A DNA stretch of 64,000 bases from Lactarius indigo (Eukaryota; Basidiomycota; Agaricomycetes; Russulales; Russulaceae). The notes under the pieces are model-generated. The model had not been told where the DNA came from. It ran no database searches and saw only the letters and a program-made list of their open reading frames with translations. Positions 11,034 to 22,700 of this stretch are shown in pieces; within the stretch, counting starts at the first letter, position 1; every line of letters begins with the position of its first letter. Location: positions 117,001 to 181,000 of the forward strand of contig JAFKAC010000082.1 of the NCBI GenBank assembly GCA_025766275.1. Reading direction: 5' to 3'. Position numbers and translations under genes: made by a program.

Positions 11034-14000
11034 AAGGGTCGACATCCATGTTGGCCAATGTGTCCACATGATGAGCTTGCCAAGGCAAGGACGCGTAAAT
11101 GAGAGCCGCTATTTTTCTAGGCACGCCCAGGTTTGAGGAATGGAATTCCTTGACCGCATCGGGGGCGTGTGCTAGGTTCTTAGCCAGTTCCCAGGTGTCC
11201 TCACCCTCACCGTATCCTTTCCAATGGACGAGGTATTTAAGAGTACGACCGAAGAGTTTAGAATCTCTTATATGGTCAATTTCATACTCTTCTTCTCCTT
11301 CGACCGTTACTGGATCGGGTGGTGGAGGCATAAGCCCATTGACTTCATTTCCTTTGTAAGGAGAGAGGCGGTCTACATGAAATACATCATGGATCCGTAA
11401 TGCAGGGGGTAGTGCAAGCTTGTAGTCGACGTCACTTATGACTTTAGTGACTTCAAATGGGCCTAATTGTTTAGGTCCCAATTTGGACGACTGTTGATGT
11501 ATCTTTATCTGCTTAGCTTGCAACCAGACTTTATCCCCGACGTTGAAGGAGTATGGCTTAGTCCTTTGTTCAACGTCTGTCTGCATTCGCCTTTTACTTA
11601 GGCATAGAGCCACCTCTGCATCCTTGTGAGCGGAAACTAAGTGCTGAAGGCGCTTGTCGAGCAGTGGAATACCCGTGGGTCTACCAGCAGGAATAGTGAA
11701 GTCCGGTGTGAAGCCATATAGTAGCTCAAAGGGTGTATGACCCGTGGCTGAATTGAGTCTACTATTGACCACAAATTCTGCTGTAGGAAGCAGGTCTGCC
11801 CAATCATCCTGTCTCTTGCTAATGAACATGCGCAAATATATTTCAACTTCCTGATTTTTGCGCTCAACTTGTCCATTAGCTTGAGGGTGATAGGCTGTGG
11901 TTAGACCTGCGTCTATTCCAAGTCGCTTATAAAGGGCACGCATACTTCGCGCTGCAAATTGGGGTCCTCTATCGCTTATAACTTTGCGAGGGATCCCATG
12001 CAGGGGAAAGATTTGCTCAAAGTAGATGGATGCCACCCCATCAGCCGTAATTTGAGAGGTTACGGGGAACAGATGAATCTGTTTGGTATAATGATCTACG
12101 ATATTTAAGATCATATCCTTCCCACATGACATAGGCAGTGGGCCGATTAGATCAATCCCGACTATCTGCCAAGGTCCCTCAGGAACTTCTTGCAGCTGAA
12201 TGGTTGCTTTGGGGTGTAGATCCTTGCGATAGTGTTGGCATTGATCGCATCCTTCTACGTATGAGGTAATGAAACCTGACATGCGTGGCCACCAGTAGTA
12301 GCGACTGACCAGCTCTATGGTTCCGTTCTTTCCGGGGTGTCCGGTGGTGACTGAATCATGGCAAGATTTTACCACGTCCCTACGAAGGGCTCGGTCATTT
12401 GGGACATATAATATACCCCTATGGTATACGAAACCGTCTTCTTCTTCCCACATTAAGACACCATCTGTGAGAGCTTTGGGAGTGGTCTTAGAGATACTTT
12501 TAAGACCCTCTATAACTTCAGCTTCTCGAATAGATGCGAGTTTAATACGACTCCCTAAGGAATCTGTTTCAGGGACGAAGTGCGCTTTAGTGGCAGCTAG
12601 GAAGTGCTCAGGTTTTAACACCTGAACCTGGCGGTTGTCTTCAGAGTCTCAGACTTGGTCTCGTGAGAAACAACTTAATGCATTGGTTTGCATGGACTCT
12701 CCTTTCTTATAAGTGATTTTAAAGGCGAACCGACTTAAGAATAAGGCCCATCTAGCTTGGTGCCTATTTAAGTCTTTCATGGTTGCCCACCATTCCATAT
12801 TCTAATGGTCGGTGATCACTTCAAAGGAGATGCCTTCAAGGAAGTGTCTCCAATCCTCTAAGGCGCGGATTAAGCCGAGCATTTCTCTGTTGTATATTTC
12901 ATAATTACGTTCTTCTTTGCTCATGGACTGTGAGCGGTACGCAATAGGGTGCCAGAGACCGTCTGGGTATTTCTGAGTTAGAATACCGCCAGTAGCAAAT
13001 CCTGAAGCATCTACCTTGACCCTGGTCGGGAGGTTCGGATCATAAACCTTAAGAATAGGTTCTTGTATGAAACGCTCCTTTAATAGGTCAAAGGCTTTCT
13101 GCTGTTCAGACTGCCATATCCAAGGAGTGTCTTTCTTAGTGAGGTCATGAAGGGGTCGGGCGATTGCCGCGAAATCCTTAATGAACCTCCTATAGAAATT
13201 TGTGAACCCGATGAAGGCTCTGACTTCTTTGAGTGTAGTCGGGGTTGGCCACTCCTTTACTGCAGAGACCTTGCCAGGGTCCATCTGCACTTCTCCGGGA
13301 CAGATGATCATTCCCAGATACTCCATTTCTTGCTTCTCAAAATTGCATTTCTCGGGTTTGAGATAGAGGTCGTATTGCTCTAACTGTGTAAGCACCTCAC
13401 GTACTATTTTGCGGTGGTGTTTAAGGTTATTGCTGTAGATGAGGATATCATCCATATATACGGCAACCTCTCCTTGTGCGATCAGATCAGCAAAGACAGC
13501 GTTCATTAAGGCTTGGAAAGTAGCAGGGCTATTAGTCATGCCAAAATACATGACTTTTGGCTCATATAGCCCCCTATTGGTGACAATGGCACCTTTCCAT
13601 TCATTGCCTTCTTTGATGCGGATATTATGGTATCCCCATCGAACGTCGAACTTAGTGAAGTATTGAGCTCCCTTAAGCCTGTTTATAATGTCGGCAGCGA
13701 GTGGAAGTGGATAACGGTTCTTAATAGTGATTTTATTAAGACGGCGATAGTCTTGGACTAGACGGAGCTTGCTGTCCTTTTTCTTTATGAAGAACACAGG
13801 GGATGCCATAGGTGACTTAGATGGCACTAAATATCCTTTCCCTATGTGTTCGTCTAAGAATTTGTCCAGTTCCACTTGCTCGCTGGGTGACATGGGGTAC
13901 GTCTTGACCTTCCAATGTTTTACTGTGTCTGGTTCTAGGTCTATGGCGTGGTCCCATGGTTGATGCTCAGGGAGTCTCTGGGATTCTTCCTCAGAGAAGA

Positions 14001-14936
14001 CTTTTGCAAAGTCATGATAGTGCTCGGGGACCATCTCTTCGAAGGTTTTCTTAGGTTTGGAGGTTATCGCCTTCTCTGCAATCTGCTGAGAATACGTGAA
14101 ACCAGCCAAACAGAAAACTTCGTCAGAGACCGTGTCCAACACTCTCTCTGCAAGGAGACGGCGACGTTCCATCCGGTTCGCCATAATGCGCATCACCTCT
14201 ATCTCTATCTCCGGTGCAGCTATTTCAGCGCTGGAGTTGAGACGCATAGTGCCTTCCTGCCAATTTATGTGCAGGTTCCGATGTCTTAGCCAAGGCAGTC
14301 CCAATATGACTCGCTCTGGGCCTAGTGAAGTGACCATAAAGTCAAACTTTTCTGCACTAGGGCCGACTTTGAGGACGAGTGTTACTTTATGGGTGATACT
14401 GCCAGCTTCATTGAGCGTCCCATCTATATTGTAAAGAGTAATGGGGTGCTCCAACGGAACCTGTAACATTTTGTGGCGGTCAGCATACTTTTTGTCCAGG
14501 AACAATGAAGTTGCTCCGGAGTCTACCATGGCTGCTACTTTTACAGTACGATGACGTCCTTGTAATTCAACAGAAATATGAAAATGAGATCTGCTATCTT
14601 TTGTTTCGGGAATAATACATGAAGAAAGCGCTGCATCAGAAATCATCACTTGCAGCGCTGCTACAAATTGTGGAGCAATTGGAACACTAATACTATTGTT
14701 CATCTCCGAGGCAGATGTAGATGTAGAATCAGAACTGGAAGCCAAGACATCACTACTATCAACATGACAGGCAGAAACAGAGTGGTACGTAGGAATTACA
14801 GATTGGTCCGAGTCCGAAACGAGGCGAGATCGTAGGCATATCTTACAACTACATGAAGCTGAGTCAACCGTATCTGTTTTACAGGGGGAGTCCGCAGCTA
14901 TGACTACCCCTGGATCTAAAAAGCCGCTTTAAGAGC
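11032..14936 (-). pseudogene. Gypsy C pol (protease, RT, RNase H, integrase, chromodomain)
   Basis: The pol frame opens at about 14936, in -1 relative to gag (SGFLDPGVV). Domains in order are: aspartic protease (MVDSGATSLFLD, near 14520), reverse transcriptase (SPVFFIKKKDSKLRLVQDYR; YMDD near 13450), RNase H (KVDASGFATGG...ITDH), integrase zinc finger (HPGKNGT...CDQCQ, about 12240-12330), integrase core (GIDLIGPLP, SDRGPQF, NGQVERKNQE) and chromodomain (EEEYEIDHIRDSK...YLVHWKGYGEGEDTWE, about 11150-11300). TAG at 12802-12804 and TGA at 12649-12651 split RNase H from integrase; otherwise all domains are recognisable. The protein would copy and integrate the element, with the chromodomain steering it to marked chromatin. 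Confidence 0.9.
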
Positions 14937-16757
14937 GTTGATCTGCTCTTGTTGGGCTGTGAGCGCTGCCAATAACTTTGCCACATCTGCCTGGGACGTA
15001 TTGGCTTTGGGTGGTGCGGGAGTACTTGATTGGGTGGTGGAGGCCGCCGACTGACTGGTAGAAGGTTGGGAGGGGGTTTCCTTGTTGATAAGTGACCCTT
15101 GCGCACTTAGCGGCTCTATCAGACTGGACTTACAGATATGGACTGCTGTAGATTAATTAGGACCGCTTTAGATTAGATTTGATTTGATCTGTACAATCTA
15201 GGACTTCAATGACATCACTGTACAATGACATCATATAGGACTACTCCGGACTCTTCATTGTACTCCTTCCTTTGTTCCCTTTCTAGCGTTATCTTTATTG
15301 TGATGTCACTATGATATCATACTCGTCTAGACTTTCTTTTGTTCTATACGCCTTGTTCTCCTTATGCACACTCCTTTGTCCTGTTGTAGAACAATGCATC
15401 CCTTGTATTCTGTGACACCCTGTTACCCACCTTGTAGTAGTGTCACCCTCCTGTATAGTATAAGTAGTAGGCTTGTATGCTCCTGGTCCACATCAGTTCC
15501 TCACTGCTCTGTGTGCCAGGTATGTCTTATTCTCTCAATTGTAACATCAGTTCCTCACTGCTCTGTGTGCCAGACTCCCTCTGCTTTACTCTGCAAGATC
15601 TCCCTGTCTCACCTCTGCTTCCAGCACTCCAGTATATCTCACCACAGTCTACTAGCCACTGTGAGTATACCTTTAGTGTCTGCTGTTTATCATTCCTCAC
15701 TACTGGCCACAGCTTTCGCTTTGGCGGGTTTCCCCATAAATTTGAGCATGCAAACGGGTGCCCTATGTCCGACCTTTTGACAATGGTGGCACATGTCGCG
15801 TTCATGATTTCCATCCTTCTTTGAGTGGTCCTTAGAACCACACCCGTAACACTTGCCTTGCATGTGTTTTTGATAATCTTGCCAAGTCTTTCCGCCGGAT
15901 GCGGGCTTGCTCGTGCTGGATCCCTGTTGACGCGATGTGTCAACTTGCATTGCGTCTGGATCGGACGGCTTGCCTGCAGGAAAGATTGACTGGCTAGATG
16001 AACCACCCTTCTTCTCCGAGTCCCTCTGTCTTAGTCACTGATCTAGCGACTGTGAGACCTGTTTGAGGTTGTCGAAGTCGACGTGGGCCTTATCCGTTAA
16101 GGCAAGGGCATCTTTTACGTGGTCCGAAAGACCGTCGTAGAAACGGGTGCAGAGGTCTGCTTTAGACCATCCAGTCTGTCCAGAGTACTGTTCGAACACG
16201 GATCGGTACTCTGCAACTGATCCACGGCCCTGTTTTGTCTTCTTCAGCTGCTCCCTCGCTGTCTCCGTAGTATCGAGGGGCGAAAATCGTCTGTTGAATT
16301 CTTTGATGAATTTGTCCCAAGAGCCGGAGAACGGGATATTGTTCTGCTGAAGTTGTTCGAGGTAGGGGAGAGCCCATGACTTGGCTTCTCCCTCCATAAG
16401 GTTAAGAACCGCCATAATCCAGCGGTCTTCTGCCCGGAAGTACATGCCCTGGGCCGGGTCCCAGGTATTCATAGTGTCCTGCTGTGAGCCTGCCCAATTG
16501 TGGAAGGCGGCAAGGAAGTGACAGGCATCTGTGGAGTTGCCTTTCCCATCCCATGCTTTGGGACGGGCCACTACTTCCTTGTGTTTGGTGCTGGGCTTGG
16601 CCGCGGTTGCTGAAACCTGTGCGGTCAGGTCCATGACCTTTTGCGTAAGTATGCCGACTACTTGGCCTAGATCACTTATAAGGTGCAAGCAGTTGTTGAG
16701 AGTTGGGGGCGGGGCAGGAGCTGTGGGTGTAGGTGGAGCGGCGGCAGCAGCGGACAT
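14916..16757 (-). pseudogene. Gypsy C gag, interrupted by a 574-bp insertion
   Basis: Gag starts at ATG 16757 (MSAAAAAPP), 15 nt from the LTR. It has a Gag core (RPKAWDGKGNSTDACHFLAAF, DKFIKEFNRRFSPLD, LCTRFYDGLSDHVKDAL), TGA at 16035-16037, and a double Cys-rich segment (CYGCGSKDHSKKDGNH, CHHCQKVGHRAPVC) near 15770-15850. After removing the insertion at 15128-15701 and one 5-bp repeat, the frame continues (AVASLIEPLSAQGSLI) to a Gln/Ala-rich end NALKAAF and TAG at 14916-14918. The end reads GCT-TTT-TAG, and the pol frame uses TTT-TTA, so slippage at the T run next to the stop could give Gag-Pol. Confidence 0.85.
15128..15701. mobile_element. 574-bp LTR-like insertion with 5-bp target duplication
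   Basis: It is flanked by ACTGG at 15123-15127 and 15702-15706, and removing it restores the gag frame of gypsy C. Inside, on the plus strand, are a TATA-like GTATAGTATAAG near 15458 and two copies of a 30-nt sequence (15494-15523 and 15544-15573, beginning ACATCAGTTCC). These features suggest a solo LTR in plus orientation. However, its ends (ACTTACAG...CCTCACT) are not TG...CA, so the class is open. No open reading frame of note is present. Confidence 0.55.
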
Positions 16758-16771
16758 CTTATCTAACTCGT

Positions 16772-17546
16772 TGTAGCGGTATGACTTATCACGTACAACT
16801 AGACCAAGGGTGAGGTAAGCGAACTGAACAGGTAGCACACCCAAGCCTAGCGCGGAGACAAGTCACGCACCGAACGTACAGTCACAATGGAGAGTAGACA
16901 CACGTGAGGGCTTTATACAAGCCCATAGGTCCAGTGGTCACGCTGTGGCACGCTGAGTGGAGAACCAAGAGGACAAGTTAACATTGGAGAGGTAAGGGAA
17001 GTACAAGAGAATACGCACCTGAGTGGAGAACCAAGAGGACAAGTTGGTTCCACTCAGGACGCTACATGAGGGTCTATATACTATGCTGCGGCTGAGTTTG
17101 AATTACTATGGAACCTTATTACTAAAGGTGTGTGTAATAGTAATGAGTCAGGCGCTGACGCGTCGTGTCTAATAATAGCGTTATCTATTGTGCTGACTGA
17201 TGCATAGTCATTAATGCTGACAACACAATGACGTGTCCTTATCTATGAGTCACAACCCCATGACAACGTAGTCTAGAACTATCTAGAACCTTCCCTGCTT
17301 ATCGTCCAATGAGAAACTACTGTACTAATGAGGAAAGTGACCTAAAGAGGTAACATCTTATAAGGAAGTTACTATCCCAGGGTCACGTGCTTGTGGGTGC
17401 ACATGTTGGCATCACGTGACTAACCATCTTATCATATCTAATGATAAGGACTTGGATGTTTGACACAACGTTGGGAACTCATATCTTCATCAAATAAATC
17501 CGTAAAAATACGGAAAAATAAGGCGAGAAATAGAGCGTCCGTGACA
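16772..17546 (-). repeat. Gypsy C 5' LTR (775 bp)
   Basis: Minus-strand TGTCACGGACG...CCGCTACA, exactly as long as the solo LTR at 28636-29410. It contains a TATATAAA-type box and a twice-repeated block (AACTTGTCCTCTTGGTTCTC) downstream of it. The adjacent internal sequence ACGAGTTAGATAAG does not look like a usual tRNA primer-binding site, and I found no matching self-primer in the LTR. Confidence 0.9.
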
Positions 17547-18357
17547 CTCGTCTTGTCTCTTTCTTTCCTCGTACTTTTTGATCGACTCTTTTCTGTCTTC
17601 GATGAGGCGAAGCTGTTTGTCTTCGTCGAAGTCGTCCCAGTTGTCGAAGTTCTTGATCCACTCTTTTTCTTCTTTAGAGAGGATCGTTCTGTACTTGGAC
17701 GTTACTCCTGTGGGATACTGAGCTTGAGCTTGAGACGCTCTCTGCTTGCCCTTGGGAGCTATGATGGGAATGGACGGATGGGGGAGGAGAAAGTTCGGGG
17801 ACTAAAGCTGCCGCGAAGGCGATCAGCTGAGGGACGGTAAAAGGGGTGCCCGTAATGAGGCCGGAGATACCGTGAAGTTCTAGAAGGGCGAAACGAAAAT
17901 CTCTATTGAAATAGAGGGCGCAGACGTATGCTTCTGTGTCGTTCTGTGGTTCGCCTTCTAACGAGAACCTGAAGTGTACCTCTTCACCAGCAAAAACTTC
18001 TTGTTGGTGAATAATTGGGGGTGTGTAGGGGTCGTCAACAAGTGTCTCATTGGAGGAGGAGTGCGCCGAGTGATAGGAGTGCTCCGAAGCTGCTGTCGGA
18101 GTTGGAGATGCAAATCAAGGTGAAGGGATTGGATCAGTGGACGATTGATCAGCTCCCTGAACGTGTAGCGATGCCGAAGCAGAGGCTAAGTTTGGAGTGA
18201 AATAAGAGTGTGGGGGTGATGGTGGCGCTGGGACAGGGAGTACTGTTTCCTGTCTCCTCCAAAAGATACGTTGAAGACGCTGACGAACGGTCGCAAATAT
18301 GCAAGGCAGTTTGGAAGTAGAAGGTGGTATAATGTGACGACGTGTTACGACGACCAC
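17547..18357 (-). pseudogene. Gypsy D pre-Gag frame without ATG
   Basis: The frame begins at GTG 18357-18355 (context TTCC-GTG-GTC). It encodes a basic start (VVVVTRRHIIPP), a Ser/Pro/Ala-rich region, TGA at about 18113, then a folded-looking stretch (EVFAGEEVHFRFSLEGEPQ, AYVCALYFNRDFRFALLELH, FTVPQLIAFAAALVPE) and a Ser/Arg/Gln-rich tail. No in-frame ATG occurs in about 270 codons. The function is not recognised; by position it corresponds to the N-terminal parts of Gag in A and G. Confidence 0.5.
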
Positions 18358-18375
18358 GGAACGCTAAGTCAAAGA

Positions 18376-18886
18376 TGATTGGAGAGTCCGATCAAGCAAG
18401 ACCAATACACAGTGATTGTTTCACACTGCATGAGGCTGCAGCGATAACGGAACACTCAGGAATGGGGTAAGGAATTTGTGCAAGAACACAAGGCTGTCTG
18501 CCACAGTCTTCTCGACCTGTTGGCTGCCTCTCACGCCGAAGCACTCTCAAACTTTTCTGTTTACTTCGCATACAGCTGTCGCAGGCTAGGCCTGGCAGGC
18601 TTCTCTTCCACTTGCAGCTTATCTGGCGTGGTGACCAGTTCTGCAAGCAGTACCCAAATGTTCTACTGATGACCAGATAGAACACCTATAGGCAAGCACA
18701 ATCTATGCCGACTTTACGGACAATAGAGTTGTACCAAGATAGCGCAGATTCTGCATACGAAGGTCCACAGGCAAAGAGTGAGGTGTGTGACACAAGGGAC
18801 TTTGTGGTCGTCAACCACCTAAAAGGGTAAAAGGAAAATGCCAGTAAACAAGAGTGAAGAGGCGTGTGAAAAGGAACTTGTCCTAA
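18376..18886 (-). repeat. Probable 5' LTR of gypsy D, truncated
   Basis: The inner edge is put at 18376 because the minus strand reads ...CCAATCA followed by 18 nt and the GTG. The outer end has no TG and is truncated where LTR E starts at 18887. No second copy is available for comparison, and no gene is seen in it. Confidence 0.35.
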
Positions 18887-19009
18887 TGTAGCGGTATGAC
18901 TTATCGCATACAACTAGACCAAGGGAAGTGTTAGTGAACTGAACTGGTAACACGCTCAAGCCTAGCACAGAGACAAGTCACGTGCCGAACGTACAGTCAC
19001 TGCAGAGAA

Positions 19010-19409
19010 TGTTGGAACGTGATAAGTACATAAGGACCTTATCTATAGCAGTTACGACATTACGGTACTATGTTTACCATATTAGGCAAGTCAGGATACG
19101 TACGGTAGTGGGCGTATCATGTCTGGTGATGAGGAGAAGTCTCATGACTGTCTCAGAAGCGCGAAACACATCAGGCGTGTGTAAAAATGCGATATTGTGG
19201 ACGCCTTTCTCATCACTTTTGCGCAAATGGACATGGTGGGGCCATAGAGCATAAATATCCTCCTATGGGGAGGGAGGCGAATACAGAACTTCACCCCTCT
19301 TCACTTGTGCACACTCTCCCCTCTAAAACAGTCTCTCAACCTACTACAAAGGTGAGAACGTCCCTCCTGCATGCTGCGCTTTAGCCTGTAAGGCTTTTGC
19401 TGCGCAACA
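19010..19409 (+). repeat. Copia 5' LTR (400 bp)
   Basis: TGTTGGAACGTG...GCTGCGCAACA. An AT-rich ATAAATATCC at about 19251 could be the promoter box. Confidence 0.95.
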
Positions 19410-19423
19410 GGTTATGGGCCCTG
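19410..19423 (+). promoter_or_regulatory. Copia primer-binding site
   Basis: GGTTATGGGCCCTG directly follows the LTR. From memory, this resembles the primer site of Drosophila copia, which uses an internal half of initiator tRNA-Met. Confidence 0.7.
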
Positions 19424-19786
19424 TTACAGGGCTTGCTGTTGCACTTCTTGACGAAGTAGCATCCAGTGGTGGCGCACTCATACTATCTGTATCTCCTATG
19501 GAAGAGCAGATTTGTTATGAGACACAGCGAACAGACCCTGGAAGGCGCCCTGGTCCATAACAGACCCAGTATTGTACTCTAGAGGAGTACACAGACTTGG
19601 CCCACTGTCTAACGTTGACATGGTCGAGCAGTTCTTTTGGCATAGACTATGGTAGTCTCCAAAGACCAAAGTCTGCAGAGTTTGCTCTGTAGTTGAACGC
19701 ATTAATGCTGGCTTTATTATCTCACTCAGTATTACGATGAAACTCTGATACTGACATTCTCAAAGCCAACAGATTTATCACCAACT

Positions 19787-22700
19787 ATGTCCTCGCAACT
19801 TACTGCTCTTGTCCCCGTGTTCGATGGCTCTAACTGGGCCATCTGGTCGAATGCCATGCAAGCCTTCTTCATGTCCCAAGGACTCTGGGGTTATGTCGAT
19901 GGATCTATCCCTCTTGACACAACCGCCACTGCCGACGTTCAAGCTGCTTGGCGTCGTAGTGATGAAATGGCTAGGGGTAATCTTACCCTTCGTCTTTCTC
20001 CTGCGATCCAGCAAGCTGTTACTGGTACCTCTGCCCAGGTTCTCTGGAATGCAGTTAAAGATCGCTATGGAGCGGTCTCTTTAACCCGCATCTACAAGGA
20101 TTTTAAAGAAGCAATTTCTATTCGCTTCAATCCTAACCAGAACCCTGTCGCAACATTTGAGAAGATGGCAGCTGCCTTTTCTCGTCTCGGTGCAATAACT
20201 GTCGGCACTGGTGCTAATGCTACGATGCTTGCTATAAAGCCCCCCCTTCAGGCGTTAATCGCCATGTCCGCTCTTCCTCAGAAATGGGAGAATCTCATTC
20301 CCATTATCTGTAGTGCCACTGCCACTACAGATCTCAAACTTGACTCAGTTGCTTCTGTAGTCATTGGGCAGTTTGAGACCGAAACTAATTGCGGACAGCA
20401 TAAGGGTGCTCATAATGCCCAGAAGCTTTCTGCCGTTAAGCGCAAGCGTGATAACCCTCGCTTTTCTAAGCAGGGTAGTCAGCAGCGGCCGCAGCCTTCT
20501 ACTTCCAATGCCCCTGGCCCATCTTCCCAGCAGCAGCCTAACCAGCAGCGTGGAGGACGTGGATCCGGTCGTGGCAGAGGAAAAGGGAAAGGCAAAGCGC
20601 GTGGCGGCGCTCCCCAGTATTCCCACATAGCTTCCGTTGCCGCACTATCTCCACCTACTTCTCACAAGGTGATCCATATTGGGTCATCTGGGGTCTCTAC
20701 TCATACAGAAGTCGAATCCTCTACCCCTCAGAGGTCTCCTGGCTTCTTTCCTTCCGTTAATACCGCTATGACGCTCGCAGAGCGGCTGAATGTACCCGCT
20801 ACAGTTCAGACCGCAAAGATGCTTGAGCAGCGCTTTGCTGATGTGGATGCACAAATGCGCCCTTGGATTAAGAAGTTTATTGACGAAGAATACGACTCCG
20901 ATTTCGACGTTGATATGTCGCGACCGCCTCAAGCGGGCACACAACCAATAGTTGATATTGAGAGTCTAGACGACTCTGAGATTGCTGCCTATTGCAGTGA
21001 GTCATCTAATGCCCTGCAAATAGACTTAAGTGATTTGACAGTATCGGATCTTGACTCGGTAACAGATTGCCGAGCTCAGACTCCTGATTACGTCGATCCG
21101 GAGACAGTTGAGGCAGAGGAGATAACAAAAATGTGGGAACAACTGGGATTTACTGGTTCCGGTTCTATTCCAAGAGTTTCTTCTCACGAACTAATTCTTG
21201 CCACATGGACTAGAAACCAGCAATTCCTACAATCTCAGGGGCTTCCGACGCACCCCGACTTTGGTACTTTGGTATCTCCGCCGGGCTCGCGGGCAGAAAC
21301 CCCCGAACACTTTCTAACTGGTCCAGATGAGGTCCTGGTTTGGGGTTCCGATGAAGAAGAGTATGTAACTCCTTCATTTTGCTTAGTACATGCTGATAAC
21401 GTTCTAGAATTAGCCCTGCCCCCAAGAAGTCTAAAGGGTGGCAGATTTAATAATAACGTAGTAGTGTCGCATGTAACGAAGTTGTCTGAAATGTACAATA
21501 TTAGCAGCGCTCTTCTCGATTTTCTTGAGTGTGAGCATAATGAGTACTTCAGTCAATGCGCAGAATGTCTGAAGCGTACAAAAAATATGTGGCTCCTTGA
21601 CTCAGGAGCCTCAGCACATTTTACCAATCAAATTAGTGATTTTATCGAGTATAAGTCACTACCCAAGTCTGAAAGAATACCTGTTAAAACTGCAGCTCAC
21701 ATGATATATGTTGAAGGAATAGGAACTGTCTTGCTTGAGCATTATCTCACAGATAAGCTTGTAACTACACGAGTTCATCCAGTCTTTCACATACCCTCTA
21801 TGAGCACGCGGCTTTTATCAATGGGAATCTTTCTACAGCAAGGATTGCGCGTTTTGGGGAATTCGCAGCATATAACCTTGCTAAGAAAAAATAAAACAAT
21901 TGTCCAATGTAAACCCCTAGTTCACGGACAATCACTATATTGGCTAGATGCCTCTATTTCTACTCTAATTGAGTCGCAATATGCAAACATATCTGCATTG
22001 CAAAATGTAGATTATGACCTTATGCATCGTCACCTCGGACACCCATCTAAAGAGGTTCTAAGACGATCTAAGGAAAACACTAAGGGTTTCCCTGACGGGA
22101 TTGTAATTCCTACCTCTGATAAACTATGTCCAGGATGTGCGCAAGGAAAAATGCCTGCAGCATCTCATCCGCCTTCTCAAACTAGGGCTAAAGCTTCTTT
22201 TAATCGAATTCATTCCGATTTAAAAAGCTTCCCTATACCGTCGTATCACAAGTACAAGTATTTTATTGTCTTCTTTGACAATTATACTTCCTTTGCTTGG
22301 ATCACTCTTTTACGGGACAAAGCCTCTGCTATTACTGCTTTAAAGCAGTGGCTTGCGTTAATAAAAAATCAATTTAACGCTACCATAAAAGAATGGATGT
22401 CTGATGCCAGCGGTGAATATAAGTCGGATGCTTTCCTAAAGCAATTGAAGGATGCCGGCATTACAGTGCTACAGTCTGTGCCACATACGCCACAACAAAA
22501 TGGGCACGCTGAGCGCTTTATGCGCACCATAATGGACAAAGCTCAGGCTATGTGCCTTGATGCTTGTTTACCTCAGAGTTGGTGGGAATTTGCAGTCTTA
22601 CACGCTACACATTGTTACAATAGAACTCCAATTAGTTGCCTTCAATGGCAGACTCCTTATAAACTATTGTACAATGAAGTACCTGATATTTCTCATCTTC

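Larger units (their letters stand above)
10776..17546 (-). mobile_element. Gypsy C chromovirus, decayed
   Basis: Minus-strand element with 5' LTR (16772-17546), gag, pol in the -1 frame, polypurine tract and the inner part of the 3' LTR; the remainder of that LTR is pushed out of the window by gypsy B. It inserted into gypsy D. The integrase carries a C-terminal chromodomain. Stops at 12649-12651 (TGA), 12802-12804 (TAG) and 16035-16037 (TGA), plus an insertion in gag, make this copy non-autonomous. Three related LTRs occur elsewhere in the window: the nested E copy, the solo LTR at 28636, and its own 3' LTR. Confidence 0.9.
17547..18886 (-). mobile_element. Gypsy D fragment (LTR part and pre-Gag)
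   Basis: Minus-strand remnant: an LTR-like segment (18376-18886) followed by a pre-Gag reading frame that is cut at 17546 by gypsy C. The other side is cut by LTR E at 18887. It is placed with gypsy-type elements because its frame starts like those of A and G (CC-GTG-G about 18 nt after the LTR). No polymerase domain is available to confirm the class. Confidence 0.5.

Noticed and set aside
16759..16771. Self-priming site for gypsy C
   Set aside because: ACGAGTTAGATAAG next to the LTR has no good complement near the presumed RNA start of the C-family LTR.
18392..18685. 97-codon minus-strand frame in the D LTR region
   Set aside because: No similarity to Gag or other families and located in an LTR-like segment; probably chance.
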